A DNA stretch of 64,000 nt from Acidobacteriota bacterium (lineage in GTDB: Bacteria; Acidobacteriota; Terriglobia; Terriglobales; Acidobacteriaceae). This document shows positions 1 through 8,533 of the stretch, piece by piece. The notes below the pieces were generated by a model that worked only from the letters and a program-made list of their open reading frames with translations, was not told where the DNA came from and did not search any database. The position numbers and the translations under genes are program-made. The stretch is from positions 49,205-113,204 of the forward strand of contig JAJXZL010000035.1 in the NCBI GenBank assembly GCA_021780075.1, written 5' to 3'. Positions within the stretch are counted from its first letter, which is position 1, and every line of letters begins with the position of its first letter.

Positions 1-534
1 CTCGCCGTGGGAGCCTTGATTGCCCCGACCATCATCCCGGTTCTCTCCATTCCCGCCTACATCGCCTACACGCAGAGGCTCGGAATTCAGCAGCCGAAAT
101 TCGAAAATCAGCCGCAGAGCAGCCTGCCCCAGATCTATGCCGACATGACGGGCTGGGAGCAGCGCGTGAAGCTCGTCGCAGACTACTACCACTCGCTGCC
201 GCCCGACGTGCAGAAAGTTACGGCCATCGGAGCGCCCAACTACGGCGAGGCAGGCGCCGTGGACCTGTTCGGGCCGAAGTACGGATTGCCCAGGGCCATC
301 AGCGGCTCCAACAACTATTGGATATGGGGTCCGCGCCAGTACACCGGCGAGAGCATCATCCTCATGGACGAGGACTCGCCGGAAAAATACGCGCGCAGTT
401 GCAAGTCCTTCACGCTGGTTGCTCGCCCCGTCGATCCCTACGCGCGCCCGGACGAGGACTACCCCATCTACCACTGCGTGGGACTCAGCATCAATCTCCA
501 GGACATGTGGCCGCGCCTGAAGCCGTGGAAGTAG
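1..534 (+). CDS. C-terminal part of a membrane glycosyltransferase-like protein (partial)
   Basis: The reading frame is open at the left edge of the window, so only the C-terminal ~177 residues are seen. The fragment begins with the end of a hydrophobic segment (Ala/Ile/Pro-rich) and continues as a soluble tail with YYHSLP, YGEAGAVDLFGPKYGLP and NNYWIWGP motifs. This tail resembles the C-terminal periplasmic domain of family-39 (PMT/ArnT-type) glycosyltransferases, which transfer sugars from polyprenyl-phosphate donors at the membrane. The assignment rests on recalled family resemblance; the catalytic N-terminus lies outside the window. Confidence 0.55.
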   Translation, partial: LAVGALIAPTIIPVLSIPAYIAYTQRLGIQQPKFENQPQSSLPQIYADMTGWEQRVKLVADYYHSLPPDVQKVTAIGAPNYGEAGAVDLFGPKYGLPRAISGSNNYWIWGPRQYTGESIILMDEDSPEKYARSCKSFTLVARPVDPYARPDEDYPIYHCVGLSINLQDMWPRLKPWK

Positions 535-606
535 CCACGCCAGCCGCGTGATGCCGGCCTGGGTTGCTCGCGGTGTCTCTGCGCACGCTGTATCATCAGG
601 AAACGA

Positions 607-966
607 ATGCGTATGCGACTTCTACCTGCTTCTGTAGCGGCCCTTCTGTGCGTGGCGGGCCTGGCCGTTTCCGGTTGCCGCAACCTCCCGCCGTCCAAGC
701 CGTCCTCGCAATGGACGCCCCAGGAAGCGCGAGGAGCCCAGGTCTTTCAGCGGGACTGTGCGCGCTGCCATTACCCCACCACCACCGCGGGCCTGCACGG
801 ACCGGGTCTCCAGGCGCTCACAAAGCTCCAGTCCATGCCCTCCGGCGCGCCGCCCACGGATGAGCGCATCACAGCCACCATCCTGCGCGGGCACGGCACC
901 ATGCCCGGCACGCAGATGTCGGACGATCAGCTTGCCGATCTGCTGGCTTATCTCCACACCTTATGA
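607..966 (+). CDS. Class I cytochrome c lipoprotein
   Basis: This 119-residue protein has a lipobox-type signal (LAVSGC, Cys at about residue 24), so it is probably anchored to a membrane facing the periplasm. A single CxxCH haem-binding motif (CARCH, near residues 51-55) and a Met in the GTMPGTQMSDDQ segment as likely sixth ligand fit a small class I cytochrome c acting as an electron carrier. The sequence TATCAT lies ten bases before the ATG and no Shine-Dalgarno is obvious. The stop overlaps the next start (ATGA), so the pair is probably co-translated. The electron donor and acceptor cannot be told from the context. Confidence 0.8.
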   Translation: MRMRLLPASVAALLCVAGLAVSGCRNLPPSKPSSQWTPQEARGAQVFQRDCARCHYPTTTAGLHGPGLQALTKLQSMPSGAPPTDERITATILRGHGTMPGTQMSDDQLADLLAYLHTL

Positions 967-1361
967 CAGAAGAAGCCCGCAACAATCCCGCCGACTCCCC
1001 GCACAAGCCCGCTGGCGTGGCTCCGCCGCGCCGGGAGTTGCTCCCGCTGCCCGGCCTTGCGGCCATTGGACTCTATCTGCTGGTACTGGCCGGGATCATC
1101 ATTCTCGGCGTTGTCGGCGGGCGTCACTATCCACCGCTTTTTCTTCTTCTTGCCGCCGCTTTTATCACGGCCGCAGCCGGGCTCATTGTCCTGCTCCGCT
1201 GGGCTTGGGCGATGGCGCTCGCCGCGGTCCTGCTGCTCGCCTGCTATAACCTCTGGATCTTCTCCACGCTTCACGTCGCCCCCGCCCTGGTGCAGGGACT
1301 GCTCAACCTCGTGTTCTTCCTCTACTTGATCCGAACCGAAGTCCGGGAAAAGCTGCGCTGA
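963..1361 (+). CDS. Small multi-pass membrane protein
   Basis: This 132-residue protein has a Pro-rich cytoplasmic N-terminus (about 30 residues) followed by about four hydrophobic segments (LAAIGLYLLVLAGIIILGVV; LFLLLAAAFITAAAGLIVLL; AWAMALAAVLLLACY; LVQGLLNLVFFLYLI). Its ATG overlaps the stop of the cytochrome c gene by four bases, so translational coupling is likely. I recognise no family. The pairing suggests a membrane partner of the cytochrome, but that is inference only. Confidence 0.7.
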   Translation: MTEEARNNPADSPHKPAGVAPPRRELLPLPGLAAIGLYLLVLAGIIILGVVGGRHYPPLFLLLAAAFITAAAGLIVLLRWAWAMALAAVLLLACYNLWIFSTLHVAPALVQGLLNLVFFLYLIRTEVREKLR

Positions 1362-1416
1362 AGCCAGAGCAAAACTTCTCATGCGCGCTTTACGGGCGGA
1401 GTGATACCCTCTCCGC

Positions 1417-3453
1417 ATGTTTCGAACAGCGCTGCGAACCCTGCCTGCCCTCGGATTGCTGCTTCCGCTTCTCACCCCGGCGATGGCCGCCGATGCCCCC
1501 AAAAAGCGCAGCATCACGCTCGACGACCTGCCCCGCCTGGTGCGCGTCGGCGCTCCCGTCGTCTCCCCTGACGGCCAGTGGGTGGCCTACACCGCCAGCC
1601 AGATCGACACCAAGGAAGACAAGACCCTCACGCATCTCTGGATGGTCAAGTGGGATGGCTCCGCGCAGATCCAGCTTACCTATGGCAAGGAGGGCGCGTC
1701 GCAGCCGCGCTTCAGCCCCGATGGCCGCTACATCAGCTTTCTCTCCTCGCGCCCCGGTCCCGCCAAGGGAGAACAGGTCTGGCTGCTCGACCGCCGTGGC
1801 GGCGAGGCCCAGCAGCTCACCAGCATCACCGATCAGAGCATCGAGAACTACCTCTGGTCGCCCGATTCCAAAAAACTGCTCCTCACGCTGCATCCCAAGG
1901 CCGAGCCCGATGCCGAGGAAGGCAAGCCGCCCGCGCCGCCCAAGCCCATCGTCATTGACCGCTACCACTTCAAGCAGGACATCAAGGGCTACATCCGCGA
2001 CGACGACTGGGATGCGCTCTATCTCTATGACATCGCCACAAAGAAGGCCGAGAAGCTGACCACATCGAAGAACGTGGACGAGAAGAATGCGCTCTGGTCC
2101 CCGGATGGCCAGTGGATCGCCTTCGTCAGCAATCACGATGCCGACCCAGACCGCAGTGACAACACGGACGTCTTTGTCGTCGCGCCCAAAGCCGGTTCCG
2201 CGCCGCGCCAGCTCACTACATGGACCGGCCCGGACGGCGGCCGCCTCGCCTGGTCGCCCGATTCAAAGTCCATCGCCTACACGCAGGGCGCTCCGCTCCC
2301 GCTTCTGGAGTACTCGCAGGACAAGCCCGCTGTGGTCACTCTGGATGGCAAGGTCAGTTACCCGGCATCGGCCTTGGACCGCAGCGTCCGCGAGCCCATT
2401 TACTCCACCGACGGCCATCTCAGCTATCTCGTCGCCGATGATCGCAACCAATACCCCGCCGAAGTCGAGTTATCCGGCAGTTCTGACAAGCGCCTGCTCG
2501 CGCAGCAGGGAGCTGTCATGGCGTGGGACACCGCCGCCGGGCACATCGCCGTCCTCTACACCAACGACGAAGCCCCCGGCGAAATCTACGCCTTCGAGCG
2601 CGGTGCGTTGCGCAAGCTCAGCACGCAGAATGACGCGCTCCTTGCCGAGCTCAACCTCGTGCCCACTGAAGGCGTCGAGTTCAAAAGCAAGGACGGCACC
2701 GAGGTCCACGGCCTGCTCACCCGCCCGGCCAGCTTCAAAGCAGCCTCGCCCGTGCCCATGGTGCTCTTCATTCACGGCGGCCCCAATGGGCAGGACGAGC
2801 ACAGCTTCGACTTCCTGCGCCAGTGGCTTGCCACCAAGGGCTACGCCGAACTCAACGTGAACTATCGCGGCAGCTCCGGCCGCGGCCAGGCCTACGCCAA
2901 GGCCATCGCTGGCGATTGGGGCCACTACGAAGTCGAAGACCTGCTTGCAGGCGTTGACAAGGCCGTTGCCCTGGGCGTTGCCGACCCCAACCGCCTCGCC
3001 GTCACTGGCTGGAGCTACGGCGGCATCCTCACGGACTACACCACCGCCAGCACTGACCGCTTCAAGGCCGCCATCAGCGGCGCAGGCGTGGCCAATTCGT
3101 TGGCGTTCTACGGCGTCGATCAGTACATCCTGCAGTACGACAACGAACTCGGCCAGCCGTGGAAGAACTCGCAGCTCTATCTCAAAATCAGCTATCCCTT
3201 CTTCCAGATCGACAAGCGCATCCACACGCCCATGCTCTTCATGGGCGGCACGTCCGACATGAACGTGCCCCTCATCGGCGGAGAGCAAATGTACCAGGCG
3301 CTCAAGTCACTCAACCGCCCCACGGAGTTGGTTGTCTACCCCGGCCAGTTCCACGGCTTCACGCGGCCAAGTTACATCCGCGACCGCTACGAGCGCTGGC
3401 TTGCCTGGTGGGATAAGTATCTGCAGCCCGCGCCTGCCACCGCCGCAAAGTAA
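1417..3453 (+). CDS. S9 family serine peptidase (acylaminoacyl/dipeptidyl peptidase-like)
   Basis: The 678-residue protein has a signal peptide (cleavage near MAADAP), a beta-propeller region rich in WSPDG/FSPDGRY-type repeats (about residues 40-420), and a C-terminal alpha/beta-hydrolase domain. The nucleophile elbow GWSYGG puts the catalytic Ser at 533. Asp614 (GGTSDMNVPL) and His646 (QFHGF) complete the triad. The family cleaves short peptides, usually from the N-terminus. Export suggests use in peptide scavenging. A strong hairpin terminator follows the gene. The start is the first ATG before the signal peptide; no good Shine-Dalgarno is visible. Confidence 0.92.
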   Translation: MFRTALRTLPALGLLLPLLTPAMAADAPKKRSITLDDLPRLVRVGAPVVSPDGQWVAYTASQIDTKEDKTLTHLWMVKWDGSAQIQLTYGKEGASQPRFSPDGRYISFLSSRPGPAKGEQVWLLDRRGGEAQQLTSITDQSIENYLWSPDSKKLLLTLHPKAEPDAEEGKPPAPPKPIVIDRYHFKQDIKGYIRDDDWDALYLYDIATKKAEKLTTSKNVDEKNALWSPDGQWIAFVSNHDADPDRSDNTDVFVVAPKAGSAPRQLTTWTGPDGGRLAWSPDSKSIAYTQGAPLPLLEYSQDKPAVVTLDGKVSYPASALDRSVREPIYSTDGHLSYLVADDRNQYPAEVELSGSSDKRLLAQQGAVMAWDTAAGHIAVLYTNDEAPGEIYAFERGALRKLSTQNDALLAELNLVPTEGVEFKSKDGTEVHGLLTRPASFKAASPVPMVLFIHGGPNGQDEHSFDFLRQWLATKGYAELNVNYRGSSGRGQAYAKAIAGDWGHYEVEDLLAGVDKAVALGVADPNRLAVTGWSYGGILTDYTTASTDRFKAAISGAGVANSLAFYGVDQYILQYDNELGQPWKNSQLYLKISYPFFQIDKRIHTPMLFMGGTSDMNVPLIGGEQMYQALKSLNRPTELVVYPGQFHGFTRPSYIRDRYERWLAWWDKYLQPAPATAAK

Positions 3454-3475
3454 CTCAACTGCATCGCGCAGATTC

Positions 3476-3513
3476 CTTGAGGGCCTGTCACCTGCACAGG
3501 CCCTCAAGCTTTT
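3476..3513 (+). terminator. Rho-independent terminator between convergent genes
   Basis: A perfect 13-bp stem (cttgagggcctgt / acaggccctcaag) with a 7-base loop is followed by CTTTT. It lies just after the S9 peptidase. Its 3' arm is also the last codons of the oppositely oriented deacetylase gene. Confidence 0.8.
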
Positions 3514-4444
3514 CTGTAGGCTCCGGCTCGAACGGCGGATACGCCAGATGCCGCGCGTTCAGGAACTGGTTCGGCAGCGGCCCGCCTACTGCGGAGGCTG
3601 CATCCGGGTCCAGCGCATAAACTCGGTTGCGCTGCACCTTGGCCAGATCGCGATAACGAAATCCCTGCCTGTCCAGTACGCGGAGCAACTCCGGCAGCAT
3701 CAGCGCCGTAAAAGGCGTCTCATGCAGCAGCAGCACGTTGGGAACCTCGTGCCCAAAGGCCGTCAACTGCTCCTCGCGCCCCACGCGAATGAACTCCGCC
3801 GCATTGTCGAGATAGCTCTGCCGTAGCCAGCCAATCGCCGTGTCATCTTTCTTTGCCGCGCAACGGCCGTAGGCGTCATCCCAGTCGTCATCGTTAAAGT
3901 TCAGCGTCACCTGTGCAATGCGATAGTGATGCGCCTTGAGCCATGCGCGCACCGCGCGCCGCTTCTCCAGCGTGTCCCCTTCGTACAGGTAGGGATACCG
4001 AAACCAGTGCCAGTCATGCTCCTTCGCAAACTGCGCCAGCACCGGCTCATTGCGCGCAATCTCCTGCTCAAAAGCCGCTGCGGACACATCATTCAGCGAG
4101 GGATGCGACCAGGTGTGATTGCCCAGCAGCATGCCCGCCTCCACCCACGTGCGCAGGGCCTCTTGTTCGTCGGGATCGTCCGCCACATCAACGCCGTTCA
4201 CAAAGCCGTAGACGCCTTTCAGATGGTGCGCTAGCAGTTCGCTCGCCAGTGTCGCGGCAATCTGCGCGCGCGTCTGGTTGGGTGGCAATCCGCCGCCCGC
4301 GGGCAGGTCGTCAAAGGTCAGCGCCACCACCGGGTGCCGCGCCAGCCGCACGGGCTTCTGCTTCTTTGTCGACGACTTACCCTCGGCGTGCGCCGCCAGC
4401 CCCGCACACACCAGCAACACCAACACCCATATCCGTCGTTTCAT
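3488..4444 (-). CDS. Polysaccharide deacetylase (NodB/CE4-like), secreted
   Basis: This 318-residue protein starts with a signal peptide (cleavage near AHAEGK). The CE4 fold is marked by VALTFDDLPAGG (catalytic and metal Asp pair, near residues 45-48) and by NHTWSHPSLN (the HxxxH metal ligands), with a later LLLHETPFTALML segment. The family removes N-acetyl groups from chitin-like or peptidoglycan sugars; the substrate here is unknown. The gene converges on the S9 peptidase and its last codons form part of that gene's terminator hairpin. The FRYPYLYEGD motif is typical of the acidobacterial/proteobacterial branch with a longer C-terminus. Confidence 0.88.
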   Translation of the reverse strand: MKRRIWVLVLLVCAGLAAHAEGKSSTKKQKPVRLARHPVVALTFDDLPAGGGLPPNQTRAQIAATLASELLAHHLKGVYGFVNGVDVADDPDEQEALRTWVEAGMLLGNHTWSHPSLNDVSAAAFEQEIARNEPVLAQFAKEHDWHWFRYPYLYEGDTLEKRRAVRAWLKAHHYRIAQVTLNFNDDDWDDAYGRCAAKKDDTAIGWLRQSYLDNAAEFIRVGREEQLTAFGHEVPNVLLLHETPFTALMLPELLRVLDRQGFRYRDLAKVQRNRVYALDPDAASAVGGPLPNQFLNARHLAYPPFEPEPTEKLEGLCR

Positions 4445-4537
4445 TCGGAATTGAGACTTTCAGCGCTGGGCTTCGGGCCGACCGCGCATCCTATTGGACG
4501 CAACAGCCCTCAATCCGTTCCCGCTACAATAAGAGCA

Positions 4538-5443
4538 ATGGATCTGGTACAGATTGAGCCCGCCCGCAAAGCCCCCGCCCCCAAGCCGGAGTGGCTGAAG
4601 GCCCGCGCCCCCGTCGGCGAAAACTACCACGACCTCAAGCGCCTCGCCCGCTCCCTCAATCTGCACACCGTCTGCGAGAGCGCCCAGTGCCCCAACATCG
4701 GCGAGTGCTGGCACCACAAAACCGCCACCTTCATGATGCTCGGCAACCTGTGCACGCGCCGCTGCGGCTTCTGCGCCGTGCCCAAGGGCCGCCCTGAGCC
4801 CATCGACTTCGACGAGCCCCGCCGCGTGGCTGAGGCCGTTGCCGCGCTCGGCCTGGAGTACGCTGTCATCACCAGCGTCAACCGCGACGACGATCTCCTC
4901 GGCGGAGCCCGCGCCTTCGCCCTTGTCATTGAAGAAATCCGCCGCCAGGCACCCAACTGCCGCGTTGAAGTCCTCATCCCGGACTTTCAGGGCGACCGCG
5001 ACTCTATCCACACCGTCGTTGATGCGCGCCCGGCAGTCCTCAATCACAACACGGAATCGGTCCCGCGCCTCTACCGCGCCGTCCGCTCCGGCGCGCGCTA
5101 CGAGCGTTCTCTTGAGCTATTGCGCTACTCCAAGGAGCTAAACCCCAAAGGGGTCACAAAATCCGGCGTCATGGTCGGCCTCGGCGAAGAAACCGCAGAG
5201 TTGCTCCAGGTTTTCCGCGACCTCGCTGCCGTGCATTGCGACATCCTTACCATCGGCCAGTACCTGCGCCCCTCGCGCGACCACCTGCCCATGGCCCGGC
5301 TCTACACGCCGCGCGAGTTTGCCGAGCTCAAGACTGAAGCGCTCAAGATGGGCTTCCGTCACGTCGAGTCCGGCCCGCTCGTCCGCTCCAGCTATCACGC
5401 ACACGAGCAGGCAGCCTCCACCGGCCTCACCGTGCTGGCATAG
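4538..5443 (+). CDS. lipA: Lipoyl synthase
   Basis: LipA inserts two sulfurs into octanoyl-carrier domains to make lipoate for pyruvate dehydrogenase and the glycine cleavage system. The 301-residue product has the auxiliary-cluster cysteines Cys46, Cys51 and Cys57 (CESAQCPNIGEC) and the radical-SAM CxxxCxxC at Cys72/76/79 (CTRRCGFC). The C-terminal SxxxR-type end (GPLVRSSYHA) matches the family. I chose the ATG at 4538. A longer in-frame reading begins inside the divergent deacetylase gene and is not LipA-like. TACAAT sits seven bases before this ATG, with no Shine-Dalgarno. gcvT, a lipoate-dependent pathway gene, lies about 5 kb away. Confidence 0.96.
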   Translation: MDLVQIEPARKAPAPKPEWLKARAPVGENYHDLKRLARSLNLHTVCESAQCPNIGECWHHKTATFMMLGNLCTRRCGFCAVPKGRPEPIDFDEPRRVAEAVAALGLEYAVITSVNRDDDLLGGARAFALVIEEIRRQAPNCRVEVLIPDFQGDRDSIHTVVDARPAVLNHNTESVPRLYRAVRSGARYERSLELLRYSKELNPKGVTKSGVMVGLGEETAELLQVFRDLAAVHCDILTIGQYLRPSRDHLPMARLYTPREFAELKTEALKMGFRHVESGPLVRSSYHAHEQAASTGLTVLA

Positions 5444-5520
5444 CCGTCGCGCCGCTGCTTCCCGCCCGCAAGGTTGTAGAATAGCCGTTGGCAATTCGCT
5501 CTTGAAGAGGACAAAACCTT

Positions 5521-6108
5521 ATGGCAGTCTCGACCATGGCCGGCATCCCGGCCCTCAAGGATCTCGCAGCGGATATCAAGCGGCGCATGGACCAGGCCGT
5601 CACCGGCTTCCAGGCAAATCTTGCCTCCACGCGCACCGGCCGCGCCAGCGTACACATGCTTGACCAGATCAAGGTGGACTACTACGGCACCCATACGCCG
5701 GTCACGCAACTGGCGCAGGTCTCCACGCCTGAAGCGCAGCTCATCCTCATTCAGCCCTGGGACCCCACCGTGCTCAAGGAGATTGAGAAGGCTATTCTCA
5801 CCTCCGACCTCGGCTTCAACCCGCAGTCCGACGGCAAGCTCATCCGCCTGCCTGTCCCGCCCATGACCGAGGAGCGCCGCCGCGATGTCTGCAAGCACCT
5901 CAACAAGGTGCTTGAAGAGCACCGCACCGCCATCCGCAACGTGCGCCGCGACGGCAACGACGCCCTCAAGAAGCTCGCCAAGGACAAGAAGATCAGCGAA
6001 GACGAAGAAAAGCGCGCGCTCGAAGAAGTGCAGAAGATGACCGACGAAGAAATCCGCCGCATGGAAGAGCTTTCGCGCAAGAAGGAAGCTGAAGTCATGC
6101 AGGTGTGA
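5521..6108 (+). CDS. frr: Ribosome recycling factor
   Basis: RRF splits post-termination ribosomes together with EF-G and IF3. The 195-residue product is slightly longer than the usual 185. The family signature is clear: FQANLASTRTGRAS at the start of the long helical domain, the DYYGTHTPVTQLAQVS beta domain, and a C-terminal three-helix arm with NVRRDGND and KISEDEEKRALEEVQKMTD. AGAGG precedes the first ATG by about 11 bases. A start at the second Met (5536) is also possible. A strong hairpin terminator follows. It sits 77 bases after lipA; the usual neighbours (tsf, pyrH) are not present. Confidence 0.97.
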   Translation: MAVSTMAGIPALKDLAADIKRRMDQAVTGFQANLASTRTGRASVHMLDQIKVDYYGTHTPVTQLAQVSTPEAQLILIQPWDPTVLKEIEKAILTSDLGFNPQSDGKLIRLPVPPMTEERRRDVCKHLNKVLEEHRTAIRNVRRDGNDALKKLAKDKKISEDEEKRALEEVQKMTDEEIRRMEELSRKKEAEVMQV

Positions 6109-6156
6109 GCCGGCGGCCGCATGGCCCGGCTCTTCAGTGTGCTGGTCCCAAAAGCA

Positions 6157-6200
6157 GCGAAGGTGGATCCTCCGTCAGGGAAGATCCACCTTCGCGTTTT
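6157..6200 (+). terminator. Terminator downstream of frr
   Basis: A perfect 13-bp inverted repeat (gcgaaggtggatc at 6157-6169 and its complement at 6183-6195) with a 13-base loop is followed by GTTTTA. It lies 49 bases after the frr stop. Confidence 0.75.
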
Positions 6201-6341
6201 ACCTTGGATTTACAGGAAGCAGATGATCGTGAGAAGTAGCACGATCCCCATCATCGCTTCAAAGCGAACCCCGGAGCACCCGGTCTTTAACCCCATCCTG
6301 AACCTCCCGCGTCCGCCCTGCCCGTGCGTCCGGACCACTGC

Positions 6342-6569
6342 TTAGAAAACAAGAACCAGCACGGACACTGCATCCAGGAATCCCCATACCACAGCCACCA
6401 CCTGGCAAATCCTGCCGCCATAGAGGAAGATCTTCTCAACGCTCCCGGGATAAAGGATCCGCCGCGACGAGGTGTCCGCCCACTTCTGGCTCTGTCTCGT
6501 CATCAGCTTTCCAAGTTGAAATACGCCGCAAAACAAAAGAACGCCCAAAAGGTACTGGAGAGCTAGCAT
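6342..6569 (-). CDS. Small two-segment membrane protein
   Basis: This predicted 75-residue protein begins MLALQYLLGVLLFCGVFQLG and ends with a second hydrophobic stretch (QVVAVVWGFLDAVSVLVLVF). The ATG at 6569 has a strong GAGGAGG seven bases upstream, and this decides the start. A longer upstream in-frame reading has no such signal. The middle is basic (RQSQKWADTSSRR), so both termini are probably on the same side with a cytoplasmic loop. I recognise no family. Confidence 0.6.
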   Translation of the reverse strand: MLALQYLLGVLLFCGVFQLGKLMTRQSQKWADTSSRRILYPGSVEKIFLYGGRICQVVAVVWGFLDAVSVLVLVF

Positions 6570-6916
6570 GGATCCTCCTCGCAACGTCGTTGGTATCAAC
6601 GTCGTTTGTTTGCTTATGTAAAAGCACGTCGCGTGCCAAACCACCGGAGCCGCCGGTTTCCGTCGCCTGCCTCGCATGTTGAGCCTGTCTGCGGACAGGG
6701 AAATGAAAGCCTATCATGCATGTATTAAATAACTTATCCTGGAGTTCCAGCCGGGCGCGGCATGAGTCTCCCGTGGTCGCGCAGCCGCCTTTGCCTGGCC
6801 CCCGGAAAAAATGTAGAAATTGCCGCTGGCTCGTCGAATTTACACGCCACGCCTCCCCTTAATTTTCAGGTCTATACTACTCAGCGCGGCAAAAGCACCG
6901 GGAACGGAGGAAGCCG
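6570..6916. other. Intergenic region between divergent genes
   Basis: This region holds the upstream sequence of the small membrane protein gene on the minus strand and of the M48 protease on the plus strand. It is AT-richer than its surroundings (for example 6718-6735). A GGAGGAAG ribosome binding site ends the region. I see no gene or strong hairpin in it. Confidence 0.5.
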
Positions 6917-8404
6917 ATGAGCCGGAGAACGAGATTTTTTCTATCTTTTTCAATTTTGATTTTTGTAGCAGGAATTCTAGTTAGGCCCGCAGAGGCGCGT
7001 TTCACGCCCACACCGTGCAAAAACCCCTACACGCAGCAGCAGGAAATTCAGCTGGGCCTCAAGGCCATGGCCCAGGTTTACCAGCAGCAGCCCATTCTGC
7101 CAGACTCCGATCCCGTCTCGCGCTATGTTCAGGCCCTCGGCATGAAGCTCGTCCAGTACGCCCCCGGTTACCGTTGGCCTTTCCAGTTTCATGTGGTCAA
7201 CTCTGCTGATATCAATGCCTTTGCCCTGCCCGGCGGCTCCATCTTCATCAATCTCGGCACCGTGCAGGCGGCCACGGATGAGGCTCAGCTCGCCGGCGTC
7301 ATGGCGCATGAAATCTCCCACGTCGTCCAGCGCCACTCCACCTGCAATCAGGCCAGGGAGCAGATGCCCAGCATTCTCGCCGGTCTGGGCGGCGCGCTGG
7401 CAGACATCTTTCTCCCCGGCGCGGCGGGCGCAATCGCGCAGCAGGGCATCAGTTCCGTTGCAGGTCTCACCTTCCTCCGCATGTCGCGCGATGACGAGAA
7501 GCAGGCCGACCTGATGGGCACTGACATCCTTTACGACGCGGGCTACGACCCGCGCGCCTTGCCCCAGTTCTTTGAGACCATCCAGGCCAAATACGGCTCC
7601 GGCGGCGCGCAACTGCTCAGCGACCACCCCAACCCAGGCAACCGCATCGGCTACGTCGATCAGGAGATTGCCACCCTGCCGCCCAAGACCAATGAGATAA
7701 AAGACAGTCCGCAATTCCAGGCCATGCATGCCGACGCCCTCAAAATGCACGCCGATACGGCGGAGGAGATCAAGGCTGGCAAATGGAAGAGCAAGCAACC
7801 CCCTCTGCCCGCTGAAGCCTCCGCGGCGGTTGCCGCAGACAAATCCACCGCCGCTCCGCAAACCAGCTCCACCACCGCGCCGCAGGCAGGCACGCTGGCC
7901 AGCACCGTAAACTGGCGGCCTTCCTCGGCGATGAACACATTCACCCACTCGTTGTATTCCGTGCGCTATCCGCAGAACTGGAGCATGAGCGGCAGCACGC
8001 AGTCCTCCGTCACCATCGCGCCCCCCGGCGGAACGGGCACGGACGCCAACGGCCAGACAGCCACCGCCTACGGTGTCATCATCGATCACGTTCAGGGCCA
8101 GGGCGATCTGCAGCAGCAGACCGATGCGCTCGCCCAGAGCATTCAGCAGAGCAACCCCGGCATGAGCGAGGCAACCGACGCGACAGGCATCACCGTCAAT
8201 CACCGCCAGGGCCGCAGCATCGAGTTCCTCAGCACCTCGCCGCTCAGCACCTCGAGCAACACCGTCTACGAGCGCGACTGGATGGTCACCGTGCAGCGCC
8301 CCGACGGAAGCCTGAGCTACCTCGTCTTCATCGCGCCAGAGAAGGACTTCAACAGCCTGCGCCCCACGTTCAAGAAAATCCTCAACAGCTTTACCGTGCG
8401 ATAG
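6917..8404 (+). CDS. Periplasmic M48 zinc metalloprotease
   Basis: The 495-residue protein has a signal peptide (cleavage near AEARF) and an M48 peptidase core. The zinc site is HEISH (MAHEISHVVQRHS, near residue 130) with the downstream ligand Glu in DDEKQADLMG. The NAFALPGGSIFINLG motif is typical of the BepA/LoiP-like group, which handles outer-membrane protein quality control. After about residue 330 come a Thr/Ser/Ala linker and a ~150-residue C-terminal domain (FTHSLYSVRYPQNWSM onward) that takes the place of the TPR tail of BepA. GGAGG precedes the ATG. The gene is monocistronic and ends at a shared hairpin. Confidence 0.9.
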   Translation: MSRRTRFFLSFSILIFVAGILVRPAEARFTPTPCKNPYTQQQEIQLGLKAMAQVYQQQPILPDSDPVSRYVQALGMKLVQYAPGYRWPFQFHVVNSADINAFALPGGSIFINLGTVQAATDEAQLAGVMAHEISHVVQRHSTCNQAREQMPSILAGLGGALADIFLPGAAGAIAQQGISSVAGLTFLRMSRDDEKQADLMGTDILYDAGYDPRALPQFFETIQAKYGSGGAQLLSDHPNPGNRIGYVDQEIATLPPKTNEIKDSPQFQAMHADALKMHADTAEEIKAGKWKSKQPPLPAEASAAVAADKSTAAPQTSSTTAPQAGTLASTVNWRPSSAMNTFTHSLYSVRYPQNWSMSGSTQSSVTIAPPGGTGTDANGQTATAYGVIIDHVQGQGDLQQQTDALAQSIQQSNPGMSEATDATGITVNHRQGRSIEFLSTSPLSTSSNTVYERDWMVTVQRPDGSLSYLVFIAPEKDFNSLRPTFKKILNSFTVR

Positions 8405-8432
8405 CCACGGCGAGCGGCAACAGAAACAACAA

Positions 8433-8485
8433 GGGTGGCTCACTCCCGGTTCCTGGCAGGAACTGAGAAGGGAAGTGAGCCACCC
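8433..8485. terminator. Hairpin between convergent genes
   Basis: A perfect 11-bp inverted repeat (gggtggctcac / gtgagccaccc) with a 31-base loop region lies between the M48 protease and the convergent secreted protein gene. It is followed by GCTTT on the plus strand and may serve both. Confidence 0.55.
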
Positions 8486-8533
8486 GCTTTCCCGTTGTGC
8501 AGCCGCAGGCCTGTCCTGTCTGCCAGCGCTGCG

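Noticed and set aside
2470..3288. Minus-strand frame inside the S9 peptidase gene
   Set aside because: It is a shadow of the plus-strand gene in GC-rich DNA, with Val/Gly/Ala-biased composition and no recognisable domain.
4334..4537. Longer LipA start
   Set aside because: The extra residues lie inside the divergent deacetylase gene and do not resemble LipA.
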